Positions 1-8,324 are shown, numbered from the stretch's first letter. The stretch is 64,000 nt of DNA from Cribrihabitans_A pelagius (GCF_048820915.1 NZ_JBMERR010000012.1:79763-143762); one strand, 5' to 3'. A program made the numbers and translations. The notes: a model not told the origin generated them from the letters alone.

Positions 1-1
1 G

Positions 2-607
2 ATCCTGGACGCTCTGATCAAGATTAAGAACGAGATCGATCCGACGCTGACCTTCCGCCGCTCCTGCCGCGAAGGCATCTGCGGCTCCTGCGCGATGAAC
101 ATCGACGGCATCAACACGCTGGCCTGCATTTACGGCATGGACGAGGTCAAGGGCGACGTGAAGATCTACCCGCTGCCGCACATGCCGGTGGTGAAGGACC
201 TGATCCCGGACCTGACACTTTTCTATGCCCAGCATGCCTCGATCATGCCCTGGCTGGAAACCAAGACCAACCGTCCGGCGAAGGAATGGAAGCAGTCGAT
301 CGAGGACCGCAAGAAGCTCGATGGCCTCTATGAATGCGTGATGTGCGCCAGCTGCTCCGCTGCCTGCCCGAGCTATTGGTGGAACAGCGACCGCTATCTC
401 GGCCCGGCGGCGCTGCTGCACGCCTACCGCTGGATCGTGGACAGCCGCGACGAGGCGACGCCGGAGCGGCTGGACGATCTTGAGGATCCCTTCAAGCTCT
501 ACCGCTGCCACACCATCATGAACTGTGCCAAGACCTGCCCCAAAGGGCTGAACCCCGCCAAGGCGATCGCGCACATCAAGAAACTGATGGTCGAACGCAC
601 GCTCTGA
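2..607 (+). CDS. sdhB: Succinate dehydrogenase iron-sulfur subunit, 5' end cut off by the window
   Basis: Electron-transfer subunit of complex II, carrying electrons from the SdhA flavin to the quinone site. The reading frame is open from base 2, so the N-terminus lies outside the window. Three cysteine clusters are visible in order: the plant-ferredoxin-type 2Fe-2S site (CREGICGSC), the 4Fe-4S site ([12 protein letters not shown]) and the 3Fe-4S region ([15 protein letters not shown]). The visible C-terminal ~200 residues look intact and end in KLMVERTL. A perfect 13-bp hairpin follows about 50 bases after the stop, which suggests this is the last gene of the sdh operon. Family identity is certain. 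Confidence 0.97.
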   Translation: MLDALIKIKNEIDPTLTFRRSCREGICGSCAMNIDGINTLACIYGMDEVKGDVKIYPLPHMPVVKDLIPDLTLFYAQHASIMPWLETKTNRPAKEWKQSIEDRKKLDGLYECVMCASCSAACPSYWWNSDRYLGPAALLHAYRWIVDSRDEATPERLDDLEDPFKLYRCHTIMNCAKTCPKGLNPAKAIAHIKKLMVERTL

Positions 608-656
608 TCCGCAAGGCTCTGCCGGTGCGGCCCCTGCCGCGCCTCCACGATTGATC

Positions 657-686
657 GCGCCCCGGTTTCCTGCGAAACCGGGGCGC
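657..686 (+). terminator. Hairpin after sdhB
   Basis: Perfect 13-bp inverted repeat: GCGCCCCGGTTTC, loop CTGC, then the exact complement. There is no strong T run after it, so it may act as a mRNA 3'-end stabiliser as much as an intrinsic terminator. Its core resembles the second hairpin at 29531-29553. Confidence 0.65.
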
Positions 687-741
687 ATAACGTTCCGGCC
701 CCCCCTGAGGGGAGGGCGCAGGGCAGGCGGAGGACATGTGC

Positions 742-1011
742 ATGAACAGGCATTTTCTGGCCCTGGCGGCGGCGGCGCTGCTCGCGGGCTGTATCACGGC
801 GGGCGACAGCGACCGGCTCGGCGCCCAGCTCGCCGCCTCCGACGCGCGGCTGCCGGGCTGTATCGCTGCGGCCGGGATCACCGGGAGCTACCGGGTCCAG
901 ACGCAGGTGCTCGGCCATGGGGCGGGCGCCACGGTGCTGCGCCGGGTGGAGCCGGGGGCGGGTGTGAGCGAGGCGCAGGCGGCCCAGGCGACATCCTGCA
1001 TCAACGCCTGA
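742..1011 (+). CDS. Small putative lipoprotein of unknown function
   Basis: 89 residues starting MNRHFLALAAAALLAGC. The hydrophobic stretch followed by LLAGC is a canonical lipobox, so the mature protein would be lipid-anchored through the Cys at residue 15. The ATG at 742 is preferred over the one at 736 because the GGAGG at 729-733 is 8 bases from 742 but only 2 from 736. Two further cysteines (in LPGCIAAAG and ATSCINA) could form a disulfide in the periplasm. It sits between sdhB and the ZIP transporter. I do not recognise a named family; no function is assigned. Confidence 0.72.
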   Translation: MNRHFLALAAAALLAGCITAGDSDRLGAQLAASDARLPGCIAAAGITGSYRVQTQVLGHGAGATVLRRVEPGAGVSEAQAAQATSCINA

Positions 1012-1111
1012 GCCGCGCCGCCCTTCGCGGCGGCTGTTGCCGCCCCGCCACCCTTGCAGGGGGTGTTTCCGGCCTGTTGTGAAGCCCGCCGCGCCGCCCT
1101 AGGCTCGCGTC

Positions 1112-1822
1112 ATGCAACCTGTCCTCTACGCCGTCCTGCTTTCGGCCGCCGCCGGCCTGTCGATGCCTCTGGGCGGCCTGCTGGCCGTCTACGAGCACAT
1201 CCGTAACCCGGTGGTGCGCGACGCGGTGCTGCACGCGGTGGCGGCCTTTGGCGGCGGCGCGCTGGCGGCAGCGGTGGCGCTGGTGCTGGTGCCCGAGGCG
1301 GCGGAGGCGCTGCCGCCGCTCGCGGCCGTGGCGCTGTTCCTGGCGGGCGGCGTGGCTTTCTACCTGGTCGATGGCCTGCTGGAGCGGCGCGGTGGCAGCT
1401 GGGCCCTGCTGCTGGCGATGATGCTCGACTTTCTGCCCGAGGCGATGGCGCTGGGGGCGATGCTGGTGGACCAGGCCGGGACCGCCTATGTGCTGGCGGT
1501 CATGATCTTTCTGCAGAACGTGCCTGAAGGCTTTGCCGCCTTCCGCGAGCTTTGCCGCAAGGACCGCCCGGCCTGGCCCGTGCTCGCGGGCTTTGCCGGG
1601 CTCGCGGCGCTGGGGCCGCTCTGCGCGGTGGCGGGCACCCTGTGGCTCGCGGAGGCGCCCGGGGTGCTTGGGGCGGTGATGATCTTTGCCGCGGGCGGCA
1701 TTCTCTACCTGCTGTTCCAGGATATCGCCCCCAAGGCGCGGGGCGAGGCCAGCAACGCCCCGGCGCTGGGGGCGGTTGCAGGCTTTGCCTTGGGGCTGGC
1801 GGGGCATCTGCTGGCGGGTTAG
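1112..1822 (+). CDS. ZIP-family divalent metal transporter
   Basis: 236-residue integral membrane protein with about seven to eight hydrophobic segments. Two motifs typical of ZIP metal-site helices are visible: LDFLPEAMALGAM around residue 108 and QNVPEGFAAFREL around residue 135, each with the proline-glutamate pair used in the intramembrane metal site. The last helices (FAAGGILYLLFQDIAPKA) also match the family C-terminus. The usual His of HNxPEG is replaced by Gln, so the metal preference cannot be guessed. A nested GC-rich hairpin follows directly after the stop. Monocistronic by spacing. Confidence 0.82.
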   Translation: MQPVLYAVLLSAAAGLSMPLGGLLAVYEHIRNPVVRDAVLHAVAAFGGGALAAAVALVLVPEAAEALPPLAAVALFLAGGVAFYLVDGLLERRGGSWALLLAMMLDFLPEAMALGAMLVDQAGTAYVLAVMIFLQNVPEGFAAFRELCRKDRPAWPVLAGFAGLAALGPLCAVAGTLWLAEAPGVLGAVMIFAAGGILYLLFQDIAPKARGEASNAPALGAVAGFALGLAGHLLAG

Positions 1823-1867
1823 GGCCGCGCTGCGGCCAGGGTCCGCATTGGACCCGGCGCGCGGCCC
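1822..1867 (+). terminator. Nested hairpin after the ZIP gene
   Basis: Outer arms GGGCCGCGC (1822-1830) and its complement (1859-1867) enclose an inner hairpin GGGTCC-gcatt-GGACCC (1839-1855). It starts on the last base of the ZIP stop codon region and has no T tail. Confidence 0.5.
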
Positions 1868-2189
1868 CCTTGCAGCCTCATCCGGCGCGCAGGGTTGCAG
1901 CAAGGCGCGTTATCGGGCCGGGAGGACGCCGAAAGAGACCGGCGACGACCCATGAAGAGCCTGACCCGGCATCCTGCAGCCGCCGCGCAATCCGGGACCG
2001 GGGCTCGCGCCGCCGCTGCCCGTGCCGCGCTGGAAGCGCCGAAGCCGGCTTGCGCCTATTGCCGTCCCGAAGCTGCGCCGGAAGCCGCGGCCGCCAAGCC
2101 CGCGTCAAAGAGAGGCCCGCTGGCCGGGTGCTCCCCGTGTCACCGGCTGTCCCGTTGCGGCGCCGCACCGGGGCGCCTAGATAGGGGCC
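1868..2189. other. Non-coding GC-rich interval
   Basis: About 320 bases without a convincing gene. Open frames exist on both strands but are low-complexity Ala/Arg/Pro translations with no ribosome binding site or recognisable motif, as expected from high GC content. Confidence 0.5.
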
Positions 2190-2378
2190 ATGCCGGTGCT
2201 TCTGCTTCTCCTTCTGGCCGGGGTGCTCGCCTATCTCTTCTGGCGCCGCCGCACCACCAGCCTCACCCGCCACTGCCGCTGGCGCCAGGAGCTTGCGCAG
2301 GCGCAGTGGCGCTGCAGTGCCTGCGGCGCGGTGGAGCCGGGCACGGCCCCGCCCCGCATCTGCCGCAAGCCGCAATAA
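2190..2378 (+). CDS. Small membrane-anchored protein with a CxxC knuckle
   Basis: 62 residues. Residues 2-18 form one hydrophobic segment followed by WRRRTT, giving a single-pass topology with the rest cytoplasmic. The soluble part contains CRWRQELAQAQWRCSACGA, with a CSAC pair and a later Cys that could hold zinc. I recall similar short proteins in Rhodobacteraceae but cannot name a family. The start has no clear ribosome binding site. It ends about 80 bases before the poly-G assembly break. Confidence 0.5.
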   Translation: MPVLLLLLLAGVLAYLFWRRRTTSLTRHCRWRQELAQAQWRCSACGAVEPGTAPPRICRKPQ

Positions 2379-2455
2379 ACCGGACAAAACAGGCCAGGCA
2401 AAACCTCCCGCGCCCGCAGGCGCCCCGGCTGCGCCGGCGCGCCTTCTGTGCGGCC

Positions 2456-2518
<63 letters not shown>

Positions 2519-2528
2519 NNNNNNNNNN
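2519..2528. other. Assembly gap (ten Ns)
   Basis: Ten undetermined bases. The true gap size is unknown, so sequence between the small membrane protein and the ornithine decarboxylase leader may be missing. Confidence 0.98.
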
Positions 2529-2639
2529 CCGGCACCGCGCCTATGGCGCGGTCCCGGGCCCAACCGTGCGGGGCATTCGCAGAATGTTCCAAGCGGGCGG
2601 GAGCGCCTCCGGTTGCGGCGGCGGGAACGCTTGACGGAA

Positions 2640-2835
2640 AATCTTGGCGGAAAAAGACTGAAAAATATCTGCAGAAAACCCTTGCAAGACTCGCACTCTT
2701 GCCCGATATGGGCGCTCAAGACGCCAACGCACGCGCCTCTGTCGAAAGGGGTTACTCCCCTAAGGTTACGTAGCGACGGTAACGTCTCTGATGGAACTGA
2801 GCGGTCATATATGGCCGGGTCTTTTGGAGATGACT
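2640..2835 (+). ncRNA. Structured 5' leader of ornithine decarboxylase, candidate speF cis-regulatory RNA
   Basis: The ~200 bases before the decarboxylase contain several short hairpins: GGCG-ctcaaga-CGCC (2711-2725), AGGGG-ttact-CCCCT (2747-2761) and GTTAC ... GTAAC (2765-2783), after an AT-richer stretch. Known from the literature: a speF motif RNA precedes ornithine decarboxylase genes in alphaproteobacteria. The location and structure fit this, but I could not align it to the consensus, so both the identity and the boundaries are inferred. Confidence 0.42.
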
Positions 2836-4005
2836 ATGAACGCATATGCCGCTGGGCAAACCGCCCTCGAGCCCATTTCTGTTCCCCGACACCTGCATTA
2901 CATCGCCCAAGCGCATTTCGACCGCCCGACCCTGGTGATCGACAGCGATGCCGTGGCGCGGCAGTACCGCGCGCTGGACCGTGGCCTCGGCCGCGCCCGC
3001 ATCCACTACGCCGTGAAGGCCAACCCGGCGCCGGAAATCCTCAAGATGCTGGCCCGCCTCGGCTCCAACTTCGACGCGGCCAGCCGCGCCGAGATCGAGA
3101 TGTGCCTGGCCGCTGGCGCCACCCCGGACCGGATCACCTTCGGCAACACCATCAAGCGGGCCTCCGACATCGTCTTTGCGCACGGGCTGGGCATCACCCA
3201 TTTCTCTGCCGATGCGGTGGAGGAGCTGGACAAGCTCGCCGAACACGCGCCGGGTGCGCATGTCTGCCTGCGCCTGGTGGTCGAGGCCTCCGGCGCCGAC
3301 TGGCCGCTCAGCCGCAAGTTCGGCTCCTCGCCCGCAATGGCGCTGGAGCTGATGCACGCCGCCGCCGCCCGCGGCCTCTCGGTGCATGGTCTGTCTTTCC
3401 ACGTCGGCTCGCAAACCCGCGATCCGCTGATGTGGGCGCCGGTTCTGGATCAGGTCGCCGAGGTCTGGCGCCAGGGCCGTGCCGCGGGCCACGATCTGCG
3501 CCTGGTGAACATCGGCGGCGGTTTCCCGGCCGCTTACCGCAACGAGGTGATGGCTGCCGAGGACTATGCCCGCGTGGTGATGGCCCAGGTCGAGGCCCGC
3601 TTCCCCGATGCGGCCGAGGTGATGGCCGAGCCGGGCCGCGGCCTGGTGGCCGAAGCCGGGGCGATTGCCGCCGAGGTGCTGCTGGTGTCGAAGAAACACG
3701 CCGACGACCTGCACCGCTGGGTGTACCTGGATATCGGCAAGTTCTCGGGGCTGGCCGAAACCATGGACGAGGCGATCCGCTACCGGATCACCACCGCCCG
3801 CGATCACGAAGGCTTTGGCCCTTGCGTCCTGGCTGGCCCCTCCTGCGACAGCGCCGATGTGCTCTATGAAAAGCAGCCCTTCCAGCTGCCCCTGGGCCTG
3901 AAGGCGGGGGACCGCGTGGTGATCCACTCCTGCGGCGCCTATACCTCGACTTATTCCTCGGTCGGTTTCAACGGCTTCCCGCCGCTGGATGTGGTGGTGA
4001 TCTGA
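2836..4005 (+). CDS. Ornithine/lysine decarboxylase, alanine-racemase (type III) fold
   Basis: PLP enzyme that decarboxylates ornithine (possibly lysine) to putrescine, the entry point of polyamine synthesis. 389 residues. Visible marks: the PLP lysine motif HYAVKANPAPEIL, the HVGSQT strand, the glycine loop NIGGGFPAAY that binds phosphate, AEPGRGLVAEAG, and the substrate-site motif GPSCDSADVLYE containing the catalytic Cys and Asp. The ATG at 2836 is chosen because GGAG at 2826-2829 is 6 bases upstream; upstream ATGs at 2791 and 2830 lack spacing. Preceded by a structured leader and followed by a hairpin and a DUF1989 gene. ODC versus broader ODC/LDC specificity cannot be settled by eye. Confidence 0.93.
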   Translation: MNAYAAGQTALEPISVPRHLHYIAQAHFDRPTLVIDSDAVARQYRALDRGLGRARIHYAVKANPAPEILKMLARLGSNFDAASRAEIEMCLAAGATPDRITFGNTIKRASDIVFAHGLGITHFSADAVEELDKLAEHAPGAHVCLRLVVEASGADWPLSRKFGSSPAMALELMHAAAARGLSVHGLSFHVGSQTRDPLMWAPVLDQVAEVWRQGRAAGHDLRLVNIGGGFPAAYRNEVMAAEDYARVVMAQVEARFPDAAEVMAEPGRGLVAEAGAIAAEVLLVSKKHADDLHRWVYLDIGKFSGLAETMDEAIRYRITTARDHEGFGPCVLAGPSCDSADVLYEKQPFQLPLGLKAGDRVVIHSCGAYTSTYSSVGFNGFPPLDVVVI

Positions 4006-4041
4006 TCCGGGCAGGCCGGGCGTGATCCGATGTGACTGAAC

Positions 4042-4076
4042 AAGCCGTGGCAGGGGTTGCACCTCTGCCGCGGCTT
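4042..4076 (+). terminator. Hairpin between the decarboxylase and the DUF1989 gene
   Basis: 15-base arms AAGCCGTGGCAGGGG and CCTCTGCCGCGGCTT around a 5-base loop pair at all 15 positions, two of them G-T wobbles. No long T run follows. It could end decarboxylase transcripts or attenuate the next gene, whose start is 38 bases later. Confidence 0.6.
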
Positions 4077-4113
4077 CGTCTTGATGGGGCAAACGAACAG
4101 GAAGGTTTGCCCG

Positions 4114-4968
4114 ATGCCCCCTCTCTTTGCCGCGCCCGAAGACGCCGAGGCCCGCCGCGCCGTTGAGCCGGTGATCTGCTACCCGAACGAGACCCTGCCG
4201 GTGCCGGACCTGGCGCTTTACCACAGCGCCCGGCAAAGCGCTATGAAGACCGGCGAGGTGCTGGCCGCGCCGCGCGAGGCCGCCTGCTTCGAGGTCCCCG
4301 CGGGCCATTTCTTCCGCATCTCCTCGGTCGAGGGGCCGCAGGTTGGCGATCTCAACCTGTGGAACCGCGCCGACCTGTCCGAGCGGTTCTTCTCGGGCAA
4401 GACCCGGGCGCTGCACGGCAGCCATGTCACCACGGGCGGGCGGCTGTGGAGCAGCCTGCCGCATCTGCGCCCGATGGCGACCATCATCGAAGACACGCTC
4501 GATTGGTACGGCATCGATCCATACGGCGGCTCGGTGCATGACGTGATCGGCACCCGCTGCGATCCCTATACCGGCAACCTCCTGAAAGGCAGCCAGTACC
4601 ATCATTGCTGCCACTCCAACCTGACCCGGGCGCTGGCCAATCACCTGGGCCTGCCGCTGGCGGAAGCGGAGCTGCATGTGCATGACGTGCTGAACGTCTT
4701 CATGTGCACCGGGTTCACCCGTGACACCGGCCAGTATTTCATGAAGGCCAGTCCGGTGCGGCCCGGAGATTACCTGGAGTTTTTTGCCGAAATCGATCTG
4801 CTGGGCGCGCTGAGTGCTTGCCCTGGCGGCGATTGTTCGGTCGAGCACACCAGCGATGCCGCCGCCTGCCATCCGCTGCTGATCGAGACGTTTGCTCCTG
4901 AACAGGGCGCGCCGGAAGGCTGGCAAAGCCCGGAGCCGAACGGCTATGACCGCAGCCACGGGCGCTGA
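4114..4968 (+). CDS. DUF1989 / urea-carboxylase-associated family protein
   Basis: 284 residues matching the DUF1989 family, whose members are linked to urea carboxylase and guanidine metabolism. Typical segments: FEVPAGHFFRISSVEGPQVGD, WSSLPHLRPMATIIED, GTRCDPYTGNLL, HHCCHSNLTRAL and DVLNVFMCTGF. The Cys/His-rich centre (CDPY and HHCCHSN) is the family's conserved core and probably binds metal. The start at 4114 has AGGAAGG eight bases upstream. No urea carboxylase is present here; it lies directly after the ornithine decarboxylase, so a role in amine nitrogen metabolism is plausible but unproven. Confidence 0.82.
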   Translation: MPPLFAAPEDAEARRAVEPVICYPNETLPVPDLALYHSARQSAMKTGEVLAAPREAACFEVPAGHFFRISSVEGPQVGDLNLWNRADLSERFFSGKTRALHGSHVTTGGRLWSSLPHLRPMATIIEDTLDWYGIDPYGGSVHDVIGTRCDPYTGNLLKGSQYHHCCHSNLTRALANHLGLPLAEAELHVHDVLNVFMCTGFTRDTGQYFMKASPVRPGDYLEFFAEIDLLGALSACPGGDCSVEHTSDAAACHPLLIETFAPEQGAPEGWQSPEPNGYDRSHGR

Positions 4969-5081
4969 GCGCTAGAGGACTGGGCAAGAAGGGCGCGGGC
5001 CGGGCAGCGCGCCTGCGGCGCGCTGCGGCCGGGCACCGCCGGCGCCCGGCCAGAAGGTCCCGTCAGACGGCCTGGCGGAAA

Positions 5082-5112
5082 GGAAAAAAGGCAGCGGCGG
5101 CCCGCTGCCTTT
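5082..5112 (-). terminator. Intrinsic terminator of deoD
   Basis: Read on the minus strand: stem AAAGGCAGCGG, loop of 4, stem CCGCTGCCTTT, followed by further Ts. It lies 24 bases after the deoD stop codon. Confidence 0.82.
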
Positions 5113-5135
5113 CCAATTCCGCCTGTGCCTGCGGT

Positions 5136-5840
5136 TCAGGAGAAGGCGGCTTCCAGCGCGATTTCCACCATGTCGCCGAAGCTGCGCTCGCGCTGGGCCG
5201 GGTCAAGCGCCTCACCGGTGCCGAGGTGGTCGGAAACCGTCAGCACCGCCAGCGCCCGGCAGCCGTAGCGGGCCGCCAGCGTGTAAAGCTCGGCCGCCTC
5301 CATCTCGACGCCGAGGATGCCATGTCGCACCATCTGTTCGTTCAGATCGGGGCGCTCGTCATAAAAGACGTCCGAAGAGTAGATGCCGCCCACATGGGTG
5401 GTGACGCTGCGCTTCCGGGCGGCGGCAAAGGCCGACTGCAACAAGCCCCAGTCGGCGCAAGGCGCAAAGTCGAACTCCTTGAAGATGGTGCGCGAGGGGC
5501 TGCCCGCGGAACTGGCCGTCATCGCCAGGATCACGTCGCGCAAACCCACCTTGTCCTGCATGCCGCCGCAGGAGCCTATGCGGATCAGGGTCTTGGCGCC
5601 ATAGTCGCGGATCAGCTCGTTTGTGTAGATCGACAGCGACGGCATGCCCATGCCGCTGCCCTGGATGGTGACGCGGTGGCCGTTCCAGGTGCCGGTATAG
5701 CCGAGCATCCCGCGCACCTCATTAACGAGAGCCGGACTGTCGAGAAAGGTCTCGGCGGCCCATTTCGCGCGGTAGGGATCGCCGGGCAGCAAAACGGTCT
5801 CCGCAATTTCACCTTTTGCGGCACCAATGTGGATGGTCAT
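5136..5840 (-). CDS. deoD: Purine nucleoside phosphorylase, DeoD type
   Basis: Phosphorolysis of purine nucleosides to free base and (deoxy)ribose 1-phosphate in salvage. 234 residues, normal for hexameric bacterial DeoD. Conserved elements: PHIGA-like start ([14 protein letters not shown]), [18 protein letters not shown] phosphate loop, [20 protein letters not shown] (purine/ribose site) and LTVSDHL with the catalytic Asp. A clear intrinsic terminator follows. The next gene upstream on the same strand (H-NS-like) ends 19 bases away, so some co-transcription is possible. The nucleoside-type ABC importer at 17.6-22.6 kb is a plausible functional partner but is not adjacent. Confidence 0.96.
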   Translation of the reverse strand: MTIHIGAAKGEIAETVLLPGDPYRAKWAAETFLDSPALVNEVRGMLGYTGTWNGHRVTIQGSGMGMPSLSIYTNELIRDYGAKTLIRIGSCGGMQDKVGLRDVILAMTASSAGSPSRTIFKEFDFAPCADWGLLQSAFAAARKRSVTTHVGGIYSSDVFYDERPDLNEQMVRHGILGVEMEAAELYTLAARYGCRALAVLTVSDHLGTGEALDPAQRERSFGDMVEIALEAAFS

Positions 5841-5859
5841 GAATTCACCTGTTCCCGGT

Positions 5860-6177
5860 TCAGATTTCCATTTCGGAAATATCCATGCCGGCGGTCAGCG
5901 CGGCATGGACCCAATGCGGTTTCCGGCCGCGGCCGGTCCAGGTTTCGCTCGGGTTGGCAGGGTTGCGGTATTTCGGGGCGGCCTTGTTCTTCTTTGCGCC
6001 TTGGCGCGCGGCAGAAGAGATTTCGTCCAGCGAAAAGCCGTATTTCGCGGCGGCTTCCTCGGCGGCTTTCAGGGCTTCCTGGCGTTCGCGCAACTCCGCC
6101 TCCCGCAGGGCGTTTTCGACATCACCCTGCAGCTTGAGCAATTCTTTCCGGGACATCGTCGAAAGGTCTAGGGTCAC
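5860..6177 (-). CDS. H-NS family nucleoid-associated DNA-binding protein
   Basis: 105 residues. N-terminal half is a charged coiled coil ([27 protein letters not shown], given here as description of residues about 15-45) for oligomerisation; the C-terminal half has [11 protein letters not shown], the AT-hook-like DNA-binding core of H-NS/MvaT-like proteins. Likely a global silencer of AT-rich DNA. I place the start at the GTG at 6177 because GGAG lies 6 bases upstream; an ATG at 6201 would add eight residues and would sit inside the inverted repeat at 6196-6222. Followed closely by deoD. Confidence 0.88.
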   Translation of the reverse strand: MTLDLSTMSRKELLKLQGDVENALREAELRERQEALKAAEEAAAKYGFSLDEISSAARQGAKKNKAAPKYRNPANPSETWTGRGRKPHWVHAALTAGMDISEMEI

Positions 6178-6195
6178 GTGGCACTCCTTTGCAAA

Positions 6196-6222
6196 TGACA
6201 CACCAGTCCATTTGGTGTGTCA
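6196..6222 (-). promoter_or_regulatory. 10-bp inverted repeat upstream of the H-NS-like gene
   Basis: TGACACACCA at 6196-6205 and its exact complement TGGTGTGTCA at 6213-6222, separated by 7 bases. It lies 19 bases before the preferred GTG start, covering or flanking the region just before the ribosome binding site. It could be an operator or a leader hairpin controlling translation. Confidence 0.55.
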
Positions 6223-6295
6223 CTCTTTATGACCCAAATGCCAGACGCGTTTCAGCATCTTTTTTTGCTTTTCGCGGAAAATTGCGCAGTGAATA

Positions 6296-8275
6296 TCAAT
6301 TCGCTGCAATTTCAGGTGGCTTTGCCAGCTCCACGATGTCACCGATAATTGAATTGAGCTCGAAATCCTTTGGCGTATAGACACGCGCGACGCCGTAGGT
6401 TTTCAATTTCTGCGCGTCTTCGTCGGGGATGATTCCACCCACAACCACCGGCACATGGCCAAGGCCTGCTGCATCCATGCGCTGCATCATCTCCTCCACC
6501 AGCGGCAGGTGGCTTCCCGACAGGATCGACAGGCCGACCACATGGGCGTCGTCCTTCTGCACTGCCGCGACCAGTTCCGCGGGCGTCATGCGGATGCCGT
6601 CGTATGTGATGTCCATGCCGCAGTCGCGGGCGCGGAAGGCGATCTGCTCGGCGCCGTTGGAATGGCCGTCGAGCCCGGGCTTGCCGACTACGAACTTGAT
6701 GCGGCGGCCCAGCGTGCGGCTCACCGCGTCCACCGCAGCCCGCAGGTCGTCCAGCCCTTCGGTCTGGTTGGAGACCGAGACGGAGACGCCGGTGGGGCCG
6801 CGGTAGGTGCCATGCACGCGGCGCATTTCCTCGGCCCATTCGCCGGTGGTGACGCCGGCCTTGGCGGCGGCAATCGAGGGCACCATGATATTGGCGCCGC
6901 TGGCGGCGGCCTCGCGCAGGCCCGCCAGGGCCGATTGCACCGCGTCCGCGTCGCGCCCGGTGCGCCAGTCGTTCAGGCGGGCGATCTGCTCCTGCTCCAC
7001 CGCCGGATCGACCACCATGATGCCGCCGTCTTCGCTTTGCAGCGGCGAGGGCTCGCCCTCGGTCCACTTGTTGACGCCGACCACCACGGTTTCGTTGCGT
7101 TCGATCCGGTTCAGCCGCTCGGCGTTGGAATCGACCAGCCGGCCCTTCATGTATTCGATCGAAGCCACCGCGCCGCCCATCGACTCGAGGTTGGCAAGCT
7201 CGGCGCGGGCGCCTTCCTTCAGCGCCTCAACCTTGGCCTCGACTGCCGGGTTGCCGTCGAACAGGTCGCCGTACTCCAGCAGGTCGGTCTCATAGGCCAG
7301 GATCTGCTGCATCCGCATCGACCACTGCTGATCCCAGGGGCGGGGCAGGCCGAGCGCCTCGTTCCAGGCGGGCAGCTGCACGGCGCGGGCGCGCGCCTTC
7401 TTCGACAGCGTCACCGCCAGCATCTCGATCAGGATACGGTAGACGTTGTTCTCCGGCTGCTGCTCGGTCAGGCCCAGCGAGTTCACCTGCACACCGTAGC
7501 GGAAGCGGCGGAATTTCGGGTCTTCCACCCCGTACCGCTCCCTGCAGATCTCGTCCCAGAGGTCGACAAAGGCGCGCATCTTGCACATCTCGGTCACGAA
7601 CCGGATGCCCGCATTCACGAAGAAGGAGATCCGCCCCACCATCGCCGGGAAGTCCTCCGGCGCGATGCGCGGTTTCAGCTCGTCGAGCACCGCCTGCGCG
7701 GTGGCGAGCGCAAAGGCCAGCTCCTGCTCCGGCGTGGCGCCGGCCTCCTGCAGATGGTAGGAGCAGACGTTCATCGGGTTCCACTTGGGCACATTGGCGT
7801 AACAGTATTCCGCCACATCCGCGATCATCTTGAGGCTGGGTTTGGGCGGGCAGATATAGGTGCCGCGGCTCAAATACTCCTTGATCAGGTCGTTCTGCAC
7901 CGTGCCCTGCAGTTTCGCCACATCCGCGCCCTGTTCCTCCGCTGCCGCGATATAAAGCGCCAGCAGCCAGGGCGCGGTCGCGTTGATCGTCATCGAGGTG
8001 TTCATCTGCTCCAGCGGGATCTGGTCGAACAGGGCGCGCATGTCACCCAGGTGGCCGATGGGCACACCGACCTTGCCGACCTCGCCGCGCGCCAGCTCGT
8101 GGTCGCTGTCATAGCCGGTCTGCGTCGGCAGGTCGAAAGCAACGCTGAGCCCGGTCTGCCCCTTGGCAAGATTAGAGCGGTAAAGCGCATTGGAGGCCTG
8201 GGCGGTCGAATGGCCGGCATAGGTGCGGATCAGCCAGGGACGGTCGGCGGTGCGGTCATTTTGCGTCTGCGGCAT
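6296..8275 (-). CDS. meaA: Ethylmalonyl-CoA mutase (coenzyme B12-dependent, MeaA type)
   Basis: Converts (2R)-ethylmalonyl-CoA to methylsuccinyl-CoA in the ethylmalonyl-CoA pathway for acetyl-CoA assimilation. 659 residues in one chain: a large methylmalonyl-CoA-mutase-like barrel (from RTYAGHSTAQASNALYR, with PTQTGYDSDH near residue 50) and a C-terminal cobalamin-binding domain from about residue 530 with FVVGKPGLDGHSNGAEQIA, which carries the DxHxxG cobalt-ligand motif, then GLSILSGSHL and VVVGGIIPDED. The sequence diverges from methylmalonyl-CoA mutase in the way MeaA does, and the crotonyl-CoA carboxylase/reductase gene of the same pathway lies 1.7 kb away. A 12-bp palindrome sits about 40 bases before the start codon. 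Confidence 0.93.
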   Translation of the reverse strand: MPQTQNDRTADRPWLIRTYAGHSTAQASNALYRSNLAKGQTGLSVAFDLPTQTGYDSDHELARGEVGKVGVPIGHLGDMRALFDQIPLEQMNTSMTINATAPWLLALYIAAAEEQGADVAKLQGTVQNDLIKEYLSRGTYICPPKPSLKMIADVAEYCYANVPKWNPMNVCSYHLQEAGATPEQELAFALATAQAVLDELKPRIAPEDFPAMVGRISFFVNAGIRFVTEMCKMRAFVDLWDEICRERYGVEDPKFRRFRYGVQVNSLGLTEQQPENNVYRILIEMLAVTLSKKARARAVQLPAWNEALGLPRPWDQQWSMRMQQILAYETDLLEYGDLFDGNPAVEAKVEALKEGARAELANLESMGGAVASIEYMKGRLVDSNAERLNRIERNETVVVGVNKWTEGEPSPLQSEDGGIMVVDPAVEQEQIARLNDWRTGRDADAVQSALAGLREAAASGANIMVPSIAAAKAGVTTGEWAEEMRRVHGTYRGPTGVSVSVSNQTEGLDDLRAAVDAVSRTLGRRIKFVVGKPGLDGHSNGAEQIAFRARDCGMDITYDGIRMTPAELVAAVQKDDAHVVGLSILSGSHLPLVEEMMQRMDAAGLGHVPVVVGGIIPDEDAQKLKTYGVARVYTPKDFELNSIIGDIVELAKPPEIAAN

Positions 8276-8312
8276 TGCGGGCCTCGCGAGTCAGGGTGTC
8301 GGTAATTTTATT

Positions 8313-8324
8313 TCGTCATGACGA
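8313..8324 (-). promoter_or_regulatory. 12-bp palindrome in the meaA / acyltransferase divergent region
   Basis: TCGTCATGACGA is a perfect dyad, 38 bases upstream of the meaA start codon and flanked by AT-rich bases. It is a candidate operator for the divergent promoter region; no regulator is known from the window. Confidence 0.35.

Noticed and set aside
2752..4959. 735-codon ORF on the minus strand opposite ornithine decarboxylase and DUF1989
   Set aside because: It is the antisense of two well-supported genes; translation is His/Gln/Arg-rich without any family motif, as expected for high-GC antisense frames.
6455..8305. 616-codon plus-strand ORF opposite meaA
   Set aside because: Antisense shadow of the mutase gene with low-complexity composition and no domain signature.
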